Shown piece by piece: positions 1 to 5,722 of a stretch of 5,727 bases of DNA (position 1 is the stretch's first letter; each line of letters starts with the position of its first letter). Source of the DNA: Dethiosulfatibacter sp. (lineage in GTDB: Bacteria > Bacillota > Clostridia > Tissierellales > Dethiosulfatibacteraceae); contig JAUVAG010000100.1 of the NCBI GenBank assembly GCA_030591825.1, positions 1 to 5,727 of the forward strand. The letters run 5' to 3'. Position numbers and translations under genes: made by a program. The notes below the pieces were generated by a model that saw nothing but the letters and a program-made list of their open reading frames with translations, was not told the origin of the DNA and ran no database searches.

Positions 1-192
1 CTCTGTTGTTCATCAAACCACCCTTTACTTGCATCGTTCCACAATTGTGACTAACAGCTCCCTACTCCGTCGGAACGAAAATTTGTTATCAATAATGTCA
101 ATTTTCGAACCTCCAAGTCGAGACCTCGCTGTTATTCATTATTGCTCCACTAATATAAACTAAATTTAAGCTTTCTTATTCAAAATAGTCGT
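1..192. other. Non-coding stretch downstream of the thiamine operon, unassigned
   Basis: I see no convincing gene here. One plus-strand frame is open from the left edge to a TAA at 161-163 (53 codons), but its product has no motif I recognise and such a run is expected by chance. On the minus strand a GGAG followed by ATG opens a 13-codon frame only. The stretch contains nested inverted repeats (listed separately). No obvious intrinsic terminator with a T-run follows the substrate-binding protein gene, so the minus-strand transcript may continue past the left edge. Confidence 0.5.
52..134. repeat. Nested imperfect inverted repeat, possible RNA stem-loop
   Basis: TAACAGC at 52-58 pairs with GCTGTTA at 128-134. 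Inside it, CGAAAATT at 76-83 pairs with AATTTTCG at 100-107 around a 16-base loop. The 17 and 20 bases between the two stems pair poorly. The arrangement could fold as a long interrupted hairpin on either strand, for example as the 3' end or next leader of the minus-strand transcript. There is no T-run beside it, so it is not a standard terminator. Its function is unknown. Confidence 0.4.
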
Positions 193-1206
193 CTACTTTA
201 AAAAATCATTTGTAAATGCTTTTTCAGATTCTACATCATTGGCTATGAATTCATTCTCAAGAAGCCAGTTAGTATATCCTCTCCATACTTCTACATCCTG
301 GTATCCCCAGTACTCTGCATCTGCAGTGTATTTGTCCGCCAAGAATTTTTGGCTTTCAATAACAAGTGTTTCATTAAGTTCAGGTGCTCCAGTCAATAGT
401 GCTTGTGCAGCTTCTTCAGGATTTGCTATTGCAAATTCATATCCCATGGCTGCAGCCTTCATGAAGTTCTCAACAAGCTCAGGCTTTTCTTCAATGTTCT
501 TTTCACTTGTTATAATTACAGGAGTATAATAGTCAAATACCTCTGCTTCCTTTCCAAGGTCAACATAGTTTACATCAAATCCTTTTTGTTTTGCTTCAAT
601 TACAGACCATCCTTCGAAAACCCATGCGAAATCAACATCTCCGGACTCACTTGCTGCAAAGAAATCAACATCGCCTATTGTTACTACTTCAACCTTTTCA
701 GAATCTGCACCTTCCTGATCCATAAGGTATTTGATTGTAGCCATTTCAACTGGTGAACCCCAGCCACCGTATTTCTTTCCTTCAAAATCTGCAGGAGATG
801 CTATTCCCTTATCGCTTATAGACATGAATCCTGAAGTGTTGTGCTGAATAACAGCTGCAAGAGAAACTATTGGTATTCCTTCTGCTCTTGCCATTGTTAC
901 TGCTTCCTGGTAGCTGATTCCGAACTGTGCTGAATCAGATGCTACAAGCTGTTCTGCCGTTGAACTAGGTTGAATGATTTCAACATCAAGACCCATTTCC
1001 TCGAAATATCCCATTTCCTTGGCAACATATATTCCTGTATGGTTTGTGTTTGGGAACCAATCCAGTGTAAACACTACATTTTGAAGCTCTACTTCTTCAG
1101 GTGCCTGTGTATCTTCTGCTGGCTCCTGAGTTTCCTCTGCCGGCTGGCATCCAGCCATTGTAAACATCATCATTAGTACTAAAATTAAAGCTAAAAATCT
1201 TTTCAT
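193..1206 (-). CDS. thiY: ABC transporter substrate-binding lipoprotein, ThiY/NMT1-like (thiamine precursor binding)
   Basis: Periplasmic-type binding protein of the NMT1/THI5-like family, anchored outside the membrane as a lipoprotein, which should deliver a pyrimidine precursor of thiamine (HMP or a formylamino analogue) to the permease encoded just upstream. Residues 1-19 form a Lys/Arg-led hydrophobic signal peptide ending in the lipobox MAGC with Cys20. An acidic Glu/Pro/Gln linker follows to about residue 40. Family-like motifs are LDWFPNTNHTG at 48-58, GISYQE at 96-101, YGGWGSPVE at 146-154 and FAWVFEGW at 193-200. Length (337 residues) is normal. Two ATGs are adjacent. AGGAG at 1213-1217 lies 6 bases from the second (1206) but only 3 from the first (1209), so I prefer the second; the first would add one Met. 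The gene overlaps the permease stop, implying coupled translation. The exact ligand is inferred from family and from the TPP riboswitch; other NMT1-like proteins bind different ligands. Confidence 0.87.
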   Translation of the reverse strand: MKRFLALILVLMMMFTMAGCQPAEETQEPAEDTQAPEEVELQNVVFTLDWFPNTNHTGIYVAKEMGYFEEMGLDVEIIQPSSTAEQLVASDSAQFGISYQEAVTMARAEGIPIVSLAAVIQHNTSGFMSISDKGIASPADFEGKKYGGWGSPVEMATIKYLMDQEGADSEKVEVVTIGDVDFFAASESGDVDFAWVFEGWSVIEAKQKGFDVNYVDLGKEAEVFDYYTPVIITSEKNIEEKPELVENFMKAAAMGYEFAIANPEEAAQALLTGAPELNETLVIESQKFLADKYTADAEYWGYQDVEVWRGYTNWLLENEFIANDVESEKAFTNDFLK

Positions 1207-2015
1207 CATATTCTCCTTTTATCCTTTTTCCAAGGCATTAGTTTTTTGCCGCAAATATCAATGATTGCGACGAATATCAGTGTCATTATTATTATAAATA
1301 AAATGTCTGCAAACATTGCAGGTATTCTGTAGGATTTCATTACCCTTATCAAAAATATTCCAAGTCCTTCCTGAGCACCTACCCATTCAGATATCACTGC
1401 ACCCATTACACTGTAGGTGGCTGCTATCCTAAGACCTGCAAAGAACGAAGGCATTGCAGCAGGAAGCTTGCACTTGAAAAATATCTGGTTTTCCGTAGCA
1501 TTCATGCTTCTCATCATGTCTATGAGTTCTCCGTCGACTGATGACAGCCCCTCTGTTAGACTTACAGCAATAGGAAAGAAGCATACCAAAACTACAACGA
1601 TTATCTTCGGTGAAAGTCCAAATCCAAACCATATCATAAGAAGTGGTGCAATTGCCATTATTGGAACAGTTTGGCTAACCACCATGAAAGGGTAAAACAG
1701 ATCCTTAACCAGATTGTACTTGTCCATGAAAACCGACAGTACAACTCCCAAAACAAGTGATATTGAAAATCCTATAAGTACCTCAAGCATTGTAACCCTT
1801 GCATGTTTTAGAAGCAATGGAAAGGAGTTAATAAACTCCTTCAGTATTACCAATGGAGATGGAAGTATATATTGGGGCACTTCCATATAGTCGACTAAAA
1901 TCTGCCATACCATAATAAGCATGACATAAAACAGAACTGTTACAGATCTATTTAGATACCTTTTATCTGAATTTAACACTCTTCTCTTCTTATCTATACT
2001 TGTGAATTTTTTCAT
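1206..2015 (-). CDS. thiX: ABC transporter permease, ThiX-like (BPD_transp_1 family)
   Basis: Inner-membrane permease subunit of an importer, 269 residues, of the SsuC/TauC/ThiX type that partners NMT1-like binding proteins. A basic N-terminus (residues 1-24) is followed by about six hydrophobic segments, near 24-42, 74-96, 108-130, 136-154, 196-214 and 235-255, and a basic tail. The cytoplasmic EAA loop that contacts the ATPase lies at about 165-195, with the conserved LPAAMPSFFAGLRIA at 184-198. The usual Gly in the loop appears to be Asn172. The start overlaps the end of the upstream thiamine-binding gene by 26 bases, and the stop TGA overlaps the start region of the binding-protein gene, so the three genes form one operon. 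The ribosome site before the ATG is weak (GAGGG), fitting coupling to upstream translation. Specificity for thiamine precursors is inferred from context; on sequence alone a sulfonate or nitrate-type permease could look similar. Confidence 0.86.
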   Translation of the reverse strand: MKKFTSIDKKRRVLNSDKRYLNRSVTVLFYVMLIMVWQILVDYMEVPQYILPSPLVILKEFINSFPLLLKHARVTMLEVLIGFSISLVLGVVLSVFMDKYNLVKDLFYPFMVVSQTVPIMAIAPLLMIWFGFGLSPKIIVVVLVCFFPIAVSLTEGLSSVDGELIDMMRSMNATENQIFFKCKLPAAMPSFFAGLRIAATYSVMGAVISEWVGAQEGLGIFLIRVMKSYRIPAMFADILFIIIMTLIFVAIIDICGKKLMPWKKDKRRI

Positions 2016-2280
2016 CCATTGTCACACCCTCTGGAGCATAATCAATCTTAACCATTGATATTACTCTTATAGCTCCTTCCCTTACACATACTTCCTGTGC
2101 TTCCTCTACGATTTTAAGAAGTTCGGAAAGCTCACCTTCCATTGTAGTCTCCATAGGACCAACTTCATACTTCACTCCACTTTTGTCAATAAGCTCTATC
2201 ACCTTGTCAACAGCTGGATAGATATCATCTACTCCAGGAATTTTAGGTAATATTTGCAGACTTACATTAATATTTGCCAT
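1990..2280 (-). CDS. MTH1187 family thiamine-binding protein
   Basis: Small soluble protein of 96 residues in the MTH1187/YkoF-related thiamine-binding family (ferredoxin-like fold). Members bind thiamine or related molecules and often sit beside thiamine transporters. Visible family features are the N-terminal strand ANINVSLQILP, a Pro-Gly turn (residues 14-16), the helix with VDKVIELIDKSG at 24-35, and the central KYEVGPMETTMEGE at 37-50. It is the first gene after the TPP riboswitch, so it should be expressed when thiamine pyrophosphate is scarce. The start is chosen at 2280 because GGAGG lies a few bases upstream with proper spacing; an ATG further upstream at 2316 would place the first residues inside the riboswitch terminator and has no such site. 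The gene overlaps the permease by 26 bases. Whether it works as a transporter accessory, a ligand buffer or a sensor cannot be told from sequence. Confidence 0.88.
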   Translation of the reverse strand: MANINVSLQILPKIPGVDDIYPAVDKVIELIDKSGVKYEVGPMETTMEGELSELLKIVEEAQEVCVREGAIRVISMVKIDYAPEGVTMDEKIHKYR

Positions 2281-2310
2281 TTTTTCTCCTCCTTTTTTTG
2301 TAATAATGCA

Positions 2311-2336
2311 AAACAAAAGACTACCCTCGGGCAGCC
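2311..2336 (-). terminator. Intrinsic terminator in the TPP riboswitch expression platform
   Basis: Read on the minus strand, GGCTGCC and GGTAGTC (outer ends at 2336 and 2319) pair with two G-U wobbles around a CGAG loop, followed directly by TTTTGTTT (2318-2311). It lies between the TPP aptamer and the ribosome binding site of the first thiamine gene, the usual place for transcriptional attenuation. The expected behaviour is termination when TPP is bound. I found no clear antiterminator pairing with its 5' arm. Confidence 0.8.
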
Positions 2337-2368
2337 ATCATTGTAGGTTTCTATTTTTATAAGCGAAA

Positions 2369-2453
2369 CTCCCTACGCTGGCATTATCCAGATCAGGTGA
2401 ATGGTGTGAACTGTATCAGTTCAGTCTCAGCCGGTTCTCCGACACCCATGTCC
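2369..2453 (-). promoter_or_regulatory. TPP riboswitch (THI element)
   Basis: The minus strand carries the hallmark TPP aptamer elements in order: GGGTG (2447-2443), a short P3 hairpin (TCGG, AGAA, CCGG), CTGAGA (2430-2425), an extra hairpin TGAACTG/CAGTTCA with a three-base loop (2423-2407), then ACCTGATCTGG and ATAATGCCAGCGTAGGGA down to 2370. GGTGT (2446-2442) pairs with ACACC (2407-2403) as P2. The closing P1 helix is not obvious and may be weak. The promoter start site falls at about 2454, so the aptamer is nearly the first thing transcribed. It controls the downstream thiamine-binding and transporter genes, lowering their expression when TPP is plentiful. Confidence 0.96.
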
Positions 2454-2460
2454 TAAGTGG

Positions 2461-2489
2461 ATTATATAGCAGGTATAGTAAACTGTCAA
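2461..2489 (-). promoter_or_regulatory. Sigma-A promoter of the thiamine operon
   Basis: On the minus strand TTGACA (2489-2484) and TATAAT (2466-2461) are both exact consensus with a 17-base spacer (2483-2467). Transcription should begin near 2454, just before the TPP aptamer. Such a strong promoter fits control by attenuation in the leader. Confidence 0.88.
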
Positions 2490-2516
2490 TACATTAGCTG
2501 AATATATTATACCTGC
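2469..2516. repeat. 9-base inverted repeat flanking the thiamine promoter -35
   Basis: GCAGGTATA at 2469-2477 is repeated inverted and perfect as TATACCTGC at 2508-2516, with 30 bases between. One arm lies in the spacer between -10 and -35 of the thiamine promoter; the other lies about 60 bases upstream of its start site. Centres are 39 bases apart, roughly four helical turns. It resembles a pair of protein half-sites, but no regulator in the window matches it. Confidence 0.45.
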
Positions 2517-2552
2517 CATCTTTAAGAAATATTTTTTTTCACCCCTCATAGA

Positions 2553-2581
2553 TTGACACATCCATACTAAAATGTTATCAT
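2553..2581 (+). promoter_or_regulatory. Sigma-A promoter of the copper operon
   Basis: TTGACA at 2553-2558 is followed after 17 bases by TATCAT at 2576-2581 (five of six consensus). The start site should lie near 2588, inside the CsoR-type operator and about 29 bases before the copA start. It fires away from the thiamine promoter; the two -35 boxes are about 63 bases apart. Confidence 0.8.
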
Positions 2582-2585
2582 TAGA

Positions 2586-2606
2586 TATACCCCCCCAGGG
2601 GGTGTG
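2586..2606 (+). promoter_or_regulatory. CsoR-type copper operator
   Basis: ACCCCC (2589-2594), a three-base centre CCA, then GGGGGT (2598-2603) form a perfect GC-rich palindrome, flanked by AT-rich TAT on the left and GTG on the right. This matches the C-run/G-run type of operator bound by CsoR repressors. It covers the predicted start of transcription and ends at the copA ribosome site, so bound CsoR would block initiation. Copper binding to CsoR should release it. The match to CsoR is reinforced by csoR being the last gene of the same operon. Confidence 0.82.
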
Positions 2607-2616
2607 GGAGGATATT

Positions 2617-5214
2617 ATGAAAAAAGAAAAATATGACGTAACAGGAATGACCTGTGCTGCTTGTTCCCTGGCTGTAGAAAAAAATATAAAAAAACTTGAT
2701 GGAGTGGACAATATTTCGGTAAACCTGTTGCAGAATAATATGAATGTATCATATGACGAGAATAAACTTACAAAAGAAGATATAGTCAAGGCAGTTGAAA
2801 ATGCAGGATATGGAGCTTATACCCATTCAGACGGTTCTGCCAAAACATCGACTTCGACAAATCCCGCCGAAGATGAATATCTAAATATGAAGAAAAGACT
2901 TATTGTATCTCTAATATTCACAATACCATTATTCTATCTTTCAATGGGTCATATGGCGGGTATGCCTTTGCCGGATTTCTTCATGGGATACAAAAATGCT
3001 CTTAATCTTGCATTTACCCAGTTTCTTCTGGCCATGCCTGTAGTCATAATGAGCAGCAAATTCTATACGGTAGGCTTTAAAACTCTTTGGAAGAGGTCTC
3101 CAAATATGGATTCCCTAATTGCAGTAGGAACTTCCGCAGCTCTGATATATGGAATCTTTGCAATATACAGGATAGGCTACGGTCTTTCAATAGATAACGG
3201 AACACTCGTAATGAAATATGCCCACGACCTATATTTTGAATCTGCAGGGGTAATACTAACACTGATTACCTTTGGTAAGTTTCTTGAAGCGAGAGCAAAA
3301 GGAAGAACTTCAGAAGCAATTAAAAAGCTTATGGACCTTACTCCTAAAACTGCACTTGTAGAAAGAACTGGGATAGAGGGAGAAATACCCGTTGAAGATC
3401 TTGTTTCCGGAGATATAATAATTGTTAAACCAGGAAAAAGAGTTCCAGCTGATGGAATAATGGTTGAAGGCTATACATCAGTTGACGAATCAATGCTTAC
3501 TGGAGAAAGCATACCAGTAGAAAAGAAGGTTGACAGCCGTGTAATTTCAGGAAGCATAAATAAAACTGGATTCTTCAAATTCAAGGCAGACAAGGTTGGA
3601 AAGGAAACTACACTTTCACAGATAATACTTTTAGTGGAAGAAGCTCAATCTACAAAGGCTCCCATAGCAAAGCTTGCCGACAAAATAAGCTCAAAATTTG
3701 TTCCTGTTGTATTATCAATATCACTACTGTCAACAATAGTGTGGCTACTACTTGGTCATTCATTTGAATTTGCACTTTCAATAGGTATAGCAGTACTTGT
3801 AATATCCTGTCCCTGTGCACTTGGACTTGCAACACCTACTGCTATAATGGTAGGAACAGGAAAGGGCGCTGAAAATGGAATACTCATAAAATCAGGTGAA
3901 GCACTTGAAATAGCCCATAAGATAGACACAATAGTTCTCGACAAGACCGGAACAATAACAATAGGAAAACCAATTGTAAAGGATATACTAACTTTCAACG
4001 GCACAGACGAAACTGAACTCCTAAGGCTTTGTGCCTCTATAGAAAAAAATTCAGAACACCCTCTTGCAGAAGCCATTATCGGAGAAGCTGAAAACAGAAA
4101 TCTGGAACTTTTAAAAGTCGAACAATTCAAGGCGCTCCCTGGAAGGGGAATAGAATCCTCTGTTAATGGAATAGATTACTATATTGGCAACTTGAGACTA
4201 ATGAACGATATGAAAATTGATGTTTCTGAGCATAAGAAACTTGAAGAGAAGCTCAGCCGTGAAGGCAAGACACCCCTTTATATTGCAAGCAAGAATCTCC
4301 TAGGAATAATTACAGCTGCTGATATAGTAAAACCTACAAGTAAGCAGGCAATTCAAACCTTTAAGAAAATGGGTATAGATGTCGTAATGCTTACTGGAGA
4401 TAACCGACTTACTGCCGAGGCCATAAGAAACCAGGTTGGAGCCGACAAGGTAATAGCCGAGGTAATGCCTGCAGATAAGGAACGAGAAATCAGAGAACTT
4501 CAAAAGGATGGAAAGATAGTAGCAATGATTGGAGACGGAATCAATGATGCTCCAGCACTAGCTAGGGCTGATGTTGGTATAGCAATAGGAGCAGGTACAG
4601 ATGTAGCAATTGAGTCAGCTGATGTAGTATTAATGAAAAGTGACCTTCTTGATGCAGTATCTGCAATACAGCTTAGCACCTCAGTTATCAAAAACATAAA
4701 ACAAAACCTGTTCTGGGCATTTTTCTACAATTCAGTAGGAATTCCCCTGGCAGCAGGTGTTTTCTTCTCAGTCCTTGGATGGAAGCTAAATCCAATGTTT
4801 GCGGCAGGAGCCATGAGCTTCAGCTCGGTTTCAGTAGTCACCAATGCACTGAGACTTAAAGGATTCAAGCCAAAAGTTTATAAAATAGACAATAAAGATA
4901 TCATAGCAACTGAGGAAAATTACAATGACCAAATTTCTGTCAAAACGACAGATGAAAATAATAAAAATCATATAAAAAACGAAAATCCAGGAGGAAATGA
5001 AATGAAAAAAGAAATATTTATCGAAGGTATGAGCTGTGGACACTGTAAAATGAGAGTTGAAAAAGTTTTAAGCGAAATAGACGGAATTGAAAGCGCAGAA
5101 GTAATACTTGAAGAAAAGAAGGCAGTAGTAGTATTTGACAAGGAAGTTGATGAGACTCTTATTGCACAACTTATAGATGAAGCAGGCTACAAGGTAGTCG
5201 AATTCAAGCATTAG
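2617..5214 (+). CDS. copA: Copper-exporting P1B-1 ATPase with a C-terminal CopZ-like domain
   Basis: Integral membrane pump expelling Cu(I) by ATP hydrolysis, 865 residues. An N-terminal HMA domain (about 3-68) has GMTCAAC with Cys13 and Cys16. Eight membrane segments follow (near 93-110, 128-147, 163-184, 204-224, 362-383, 386-408, 697-718, 724-744). The actuator has TGES at 295-298. The metal site shows CPC at 398-400, YN at 704-705 and MSFSS (MxxSS) at 733-737, the Cu(I) signature. DKTGT at 442-446 gives phosphorylated Asp442; SEHP at 479-482, TGDN at 593-596 and GDGIND at 639-644 complete the ATP and hinge motifs. After an Asn/Lys/Asp-rich linker (about 748-795), a second HMA domain (796-865) carries GMSCGHC with Cys807 and Cys810, an unusual position for a family whose HMA domains are mostly N-terminal. 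The start at 2617 is chosen for GGGAGG five bases upstream; an in-frame ATG at 2572 lies between the promoter elements. csoR follows after 8 bases. Confidence 0.96.
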   Translation: MKKEKYDVTGMTCAACSLAVEKNIKKLDGVDNISVNLLQNNMNVSYDENKLTKEDIVKAVENAGYGAYTHSDGSAKTSTSTNPAEDEYLNMKKRLIVSLIFTIPLFYLSMGHMAGMPLPDFFMGYKNALNLAFTQFLLAMPVVIMSSKFYTVGFKTLWKRSPNMDSLIAVGTSAALIYGIFAIYRIGYGLSIDNGTLVMKYAHDLYFESAGVILTLITFGKFLEARAKGRTSEAIKKLMDLTPKTALVERTGIEGEIPVEDLVSGDIIIVKPGKRVPADGIMVEGYTSVDESMLTGESIPVEKKVDSRVISGSINKTGFFKFKADKVGKETTLSQIILLVEEAQSTKAPIAKLADKISSKFVPVVLSISLLSTIVWLLLGHSFEFALSIGIAVLVISCPCALGLATPTAIMVGTGKGAENGILIKSGEALEIAHKIDTIVLDKTGTITIGKPIVKDILTFNGTDETELLRLCASIEKNSEHPLAEAIIGEAENRNLELLKVEQFKALPGRGIESSVNGIDYYIGNLRLMNDMKIDVSEHKKLEEKLSREGKTPLYIASKNLLGIITAADIVKPTSKQAIQTFKKMGIDVVMLTGDNRLTAEAIRNQVGADKVIAEVMPADKEREIRELQKDGKIVAMIGDGINDAPALARADVGIAIGAGTDVAIESADVVLMKSDLLDAVSAIQLSTSVIKNIKQNLFWAFFYNSVGIPLAAGVFFSVLGWKLNPMFAAGAMSFSSVSVVTNALRLKGFKPKVYKIDNKDIIATEENYNDQISVKTTDENNKNHIKNENPGGNEMKKEIFIEGMSCGHCKMRVEKVLSEIDGIESAEVILEEKKAVVVFDKEVDETLIAQLIDEAGYKVVEFKH
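4989..4994 (+). promoter_or_regulatory. Perfect internal ribosome binding site inside copA
   Basis: AGGAGG sits inside the copA reading frame, 7 bases before an in-frame ATG at 5002-5004. It matches the anti-Shine-Dalgarno sequence at optimal spacing and is at least as good as the copA site itself. It encodes Pro-Gly-Gly in the linker just before the C-terminal HMA domain. Confidence 0.7.
5002..5214 (+). CDS. copZ: Possible free CopZ copper chaperone translated from within copA
   Basis: This is an in-frame nested frame giving 70 residues, the normal size of a free CopZ. It starts MKKEIFIEG and has the Cu(I)-binding motif GMSCGHC with Cys12 and Cys15, then the alpha-beta pattern of a complete HMA domain (KVLSEIDGIESAEVILEE, and AGYKVVEF near the end). 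CopZ carries Cu(I) in the cytoplasm to CopA and CopZ-like proteins can also load CsoR. Support for separate translation is the perfect AGGAGG at 4989-4994. The same residues are also the tail of the full-length pump, so the free form would be an extra product. An alternative is that the site is a relic of an ancestral separate copZ gene after fusion and is now little used. Confidence 0.5.
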   Translation: MKKEIFIEGMSCGHCKMRVEKVLSEIDGIESAEVILEEKKAVVVFDKEVDETLIAQLIDEAGYKVVEFKH

Positions 5215-5222
5215 GTGATATT

Positions 5223-5492
5223 ATGAAAGCAGATAAAAAGAAGGTAATGAGATATTTGAAAACTTCCAAGGGACAAATTGAAGGTATAATGAAGATGGTT
5301 GAAGACGACAGATACTGTGTGGACATTTCAAACCAGGTCCTGGCTGTCCAGGCACTACTTAAGAAGGTCAACCATGAAATATTGAAAGCCCATATAGACG
5401 GATGCATCAAGACTGCATTCCTGAACGAAGAAAAGGAAGAAGAAAAAATCGACGAGGTTATGAAGATACTTGACAAGTATTACAATATATAG
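5223..5492 (+). CDS. csoR: CsoR family Cu(I)-sensing transcriptional repressor
   Basis: Small all-helical DNA-binding protein of 89 residues, of the CsoR/RcnR (DUF156) family. In the family it represses copper-export genes in the apo form and leaves DNA on binding Cu(I). The copper ligands are all visible with the correct spacing: Cys32, His57 and Cys61 (Cys-x24-His-x3-Cys). Tyr31 precedes the first Cys, matching the second-shell Tyr of characterised copper sensors. The N-terminal basic helix (KKVMRYLKTSKGQIEGI, residues 6-22) supplies the typical DNA-contact residues. An acidic stretch (69-78) precedes the last helix. The stop of copA overlaps its TAGGTGAT ribosome site and the start lies 8 bases after that stop, so it is cotranscribed and should repress its own operon through the palindrome at 2586-2606. 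Placement last in the operon, rather than first, is less common. The Cys/His set argues against formaldehyde- or nickel-sensing relatives. Confidence 0.95.
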   Translation: MKADKKKVMRYLKTSKGQIEGIMKMVEDDRYCVDISNQVLAVQALLKKVNHEILKAHIDGCIKTAFLNEEKEEEKIDEVMKILDKYYNI

Positions 5493-5514
5493 CTTAAAAT
5501 AATTGAAGTTAATC

Positions 5515-5552
5515 AATAACGCATTGATTCCACTAGGAATCCATGCGTTATT
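5515..5552 (+). terminator. Long hairpin downstream of csoR, likely terminator
   Basis: AATAACGCAT (5515-5524) pairs with ATGCGTTATT (5543-5552), and GATTCC (5526-5531) with GGAATC (5536-5541), with one T-C mismatch and an ACTA loop. This gives 16 base pairs. The following ATCTTTAT is only weakly T-rich, so it may act as a poor intrinsic terminator or as an mRNA-stabilising 3' end. It marks the end of the copper operon. Confidence 0.68.
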
Positions 5553-5673
5553 ATCTTTATACCTGTAAATACTCTTGGTTTTACTATATAATTATAAGTA
5601 TAATTAGGGTCTGTTGAACGATATAAAAATATGCTTTAAAGCCTTGAAAACAGTGGTTTGTAACCTTTAGAAA

Positions 5674-5682
5674 TGTTATAAT
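5674..5682 (+). promoter_or_regulatory. Candidate extended -10 promoter for the gene beyond the right edge
   Basis: TGTTATAAT has an exact TATAAT (5677-5682) preceded by the extended -10 TG. No good -35 box lies 17 bases upstream (TGGTTT at 5654-5659 is poor). A start near 5689 would leave about 30 bases before the ribosome binding site at 5718. A second TATAAT, at about 5600, could also serve. Confidence 0.45.
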
Positions 5683-5717
5683 AAGTGTAAGAGTATTATT
5701 AAATTAAAATCATTTGT

Positions 5718-5722
5718 GGAGG
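5718..5722 (+). promoter_or_regulatory. Ribosome binding site of a gene starting outside the window
   Basis: GGAGG lies five bases from the right edge in the context GTGGAGGCCTAC. With normal spacing the start codon would fall at or just past the end of the window, so a plus-strand gene should begin there. Its identity cannot be seen. Confidence 0.6.

Noticed and set aside
1..140. Possible T-box leader on the minus strand because of AAAGGGTGGTTT near 16-27
   Set aside because: The conserved ACCGCG half of the T-box and the stem I motifs are absent, so the similarity is limited to GGGTGG.
2..163. Plus-strand frame open from the left edge for 53 codons, possible tail of a gene
   Set aside because: The peptide shows no motif or convincing composition, and an open run of this length is likely by chance in one of six frames.
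2281..2316. Longer start for the thiamine-binding protein at 2316
   Set aside because: It would begin within the riboswitch terminator T-run and lacks a ribosome site; GGAGG places the start at 2280.
2572..2616. Upstream in-frame ATG extending CopA by 15 residues
   Set aside because: It lies upstream of the predicted transcription start, between the -35 and -10, and has no ribosome binding site; GGGAGG supports 2617.
2427..2789. 120-codon minus-strand frame covering the intergenic region and the start of copA
   Set aside because: It runs antisense through the TPP aptamer, both promoters and the conserved N-terminal HMA domain; its Ser/Phe/Ile-rich product looks like a shadow frame.
5606..5622. 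GGGTCTGTTGAACG resembles the terminal repeats of some insertion sequences
   Set aside because: No matching inverted copy, target duplication or transposase is visible in the window.
5633..5642. Palindrome GCTTTAAAGC upstream of the right-edge promoter
   Set aside because: Short AT-rich palindromes are common in such sequence and nothing else supports an operator here.
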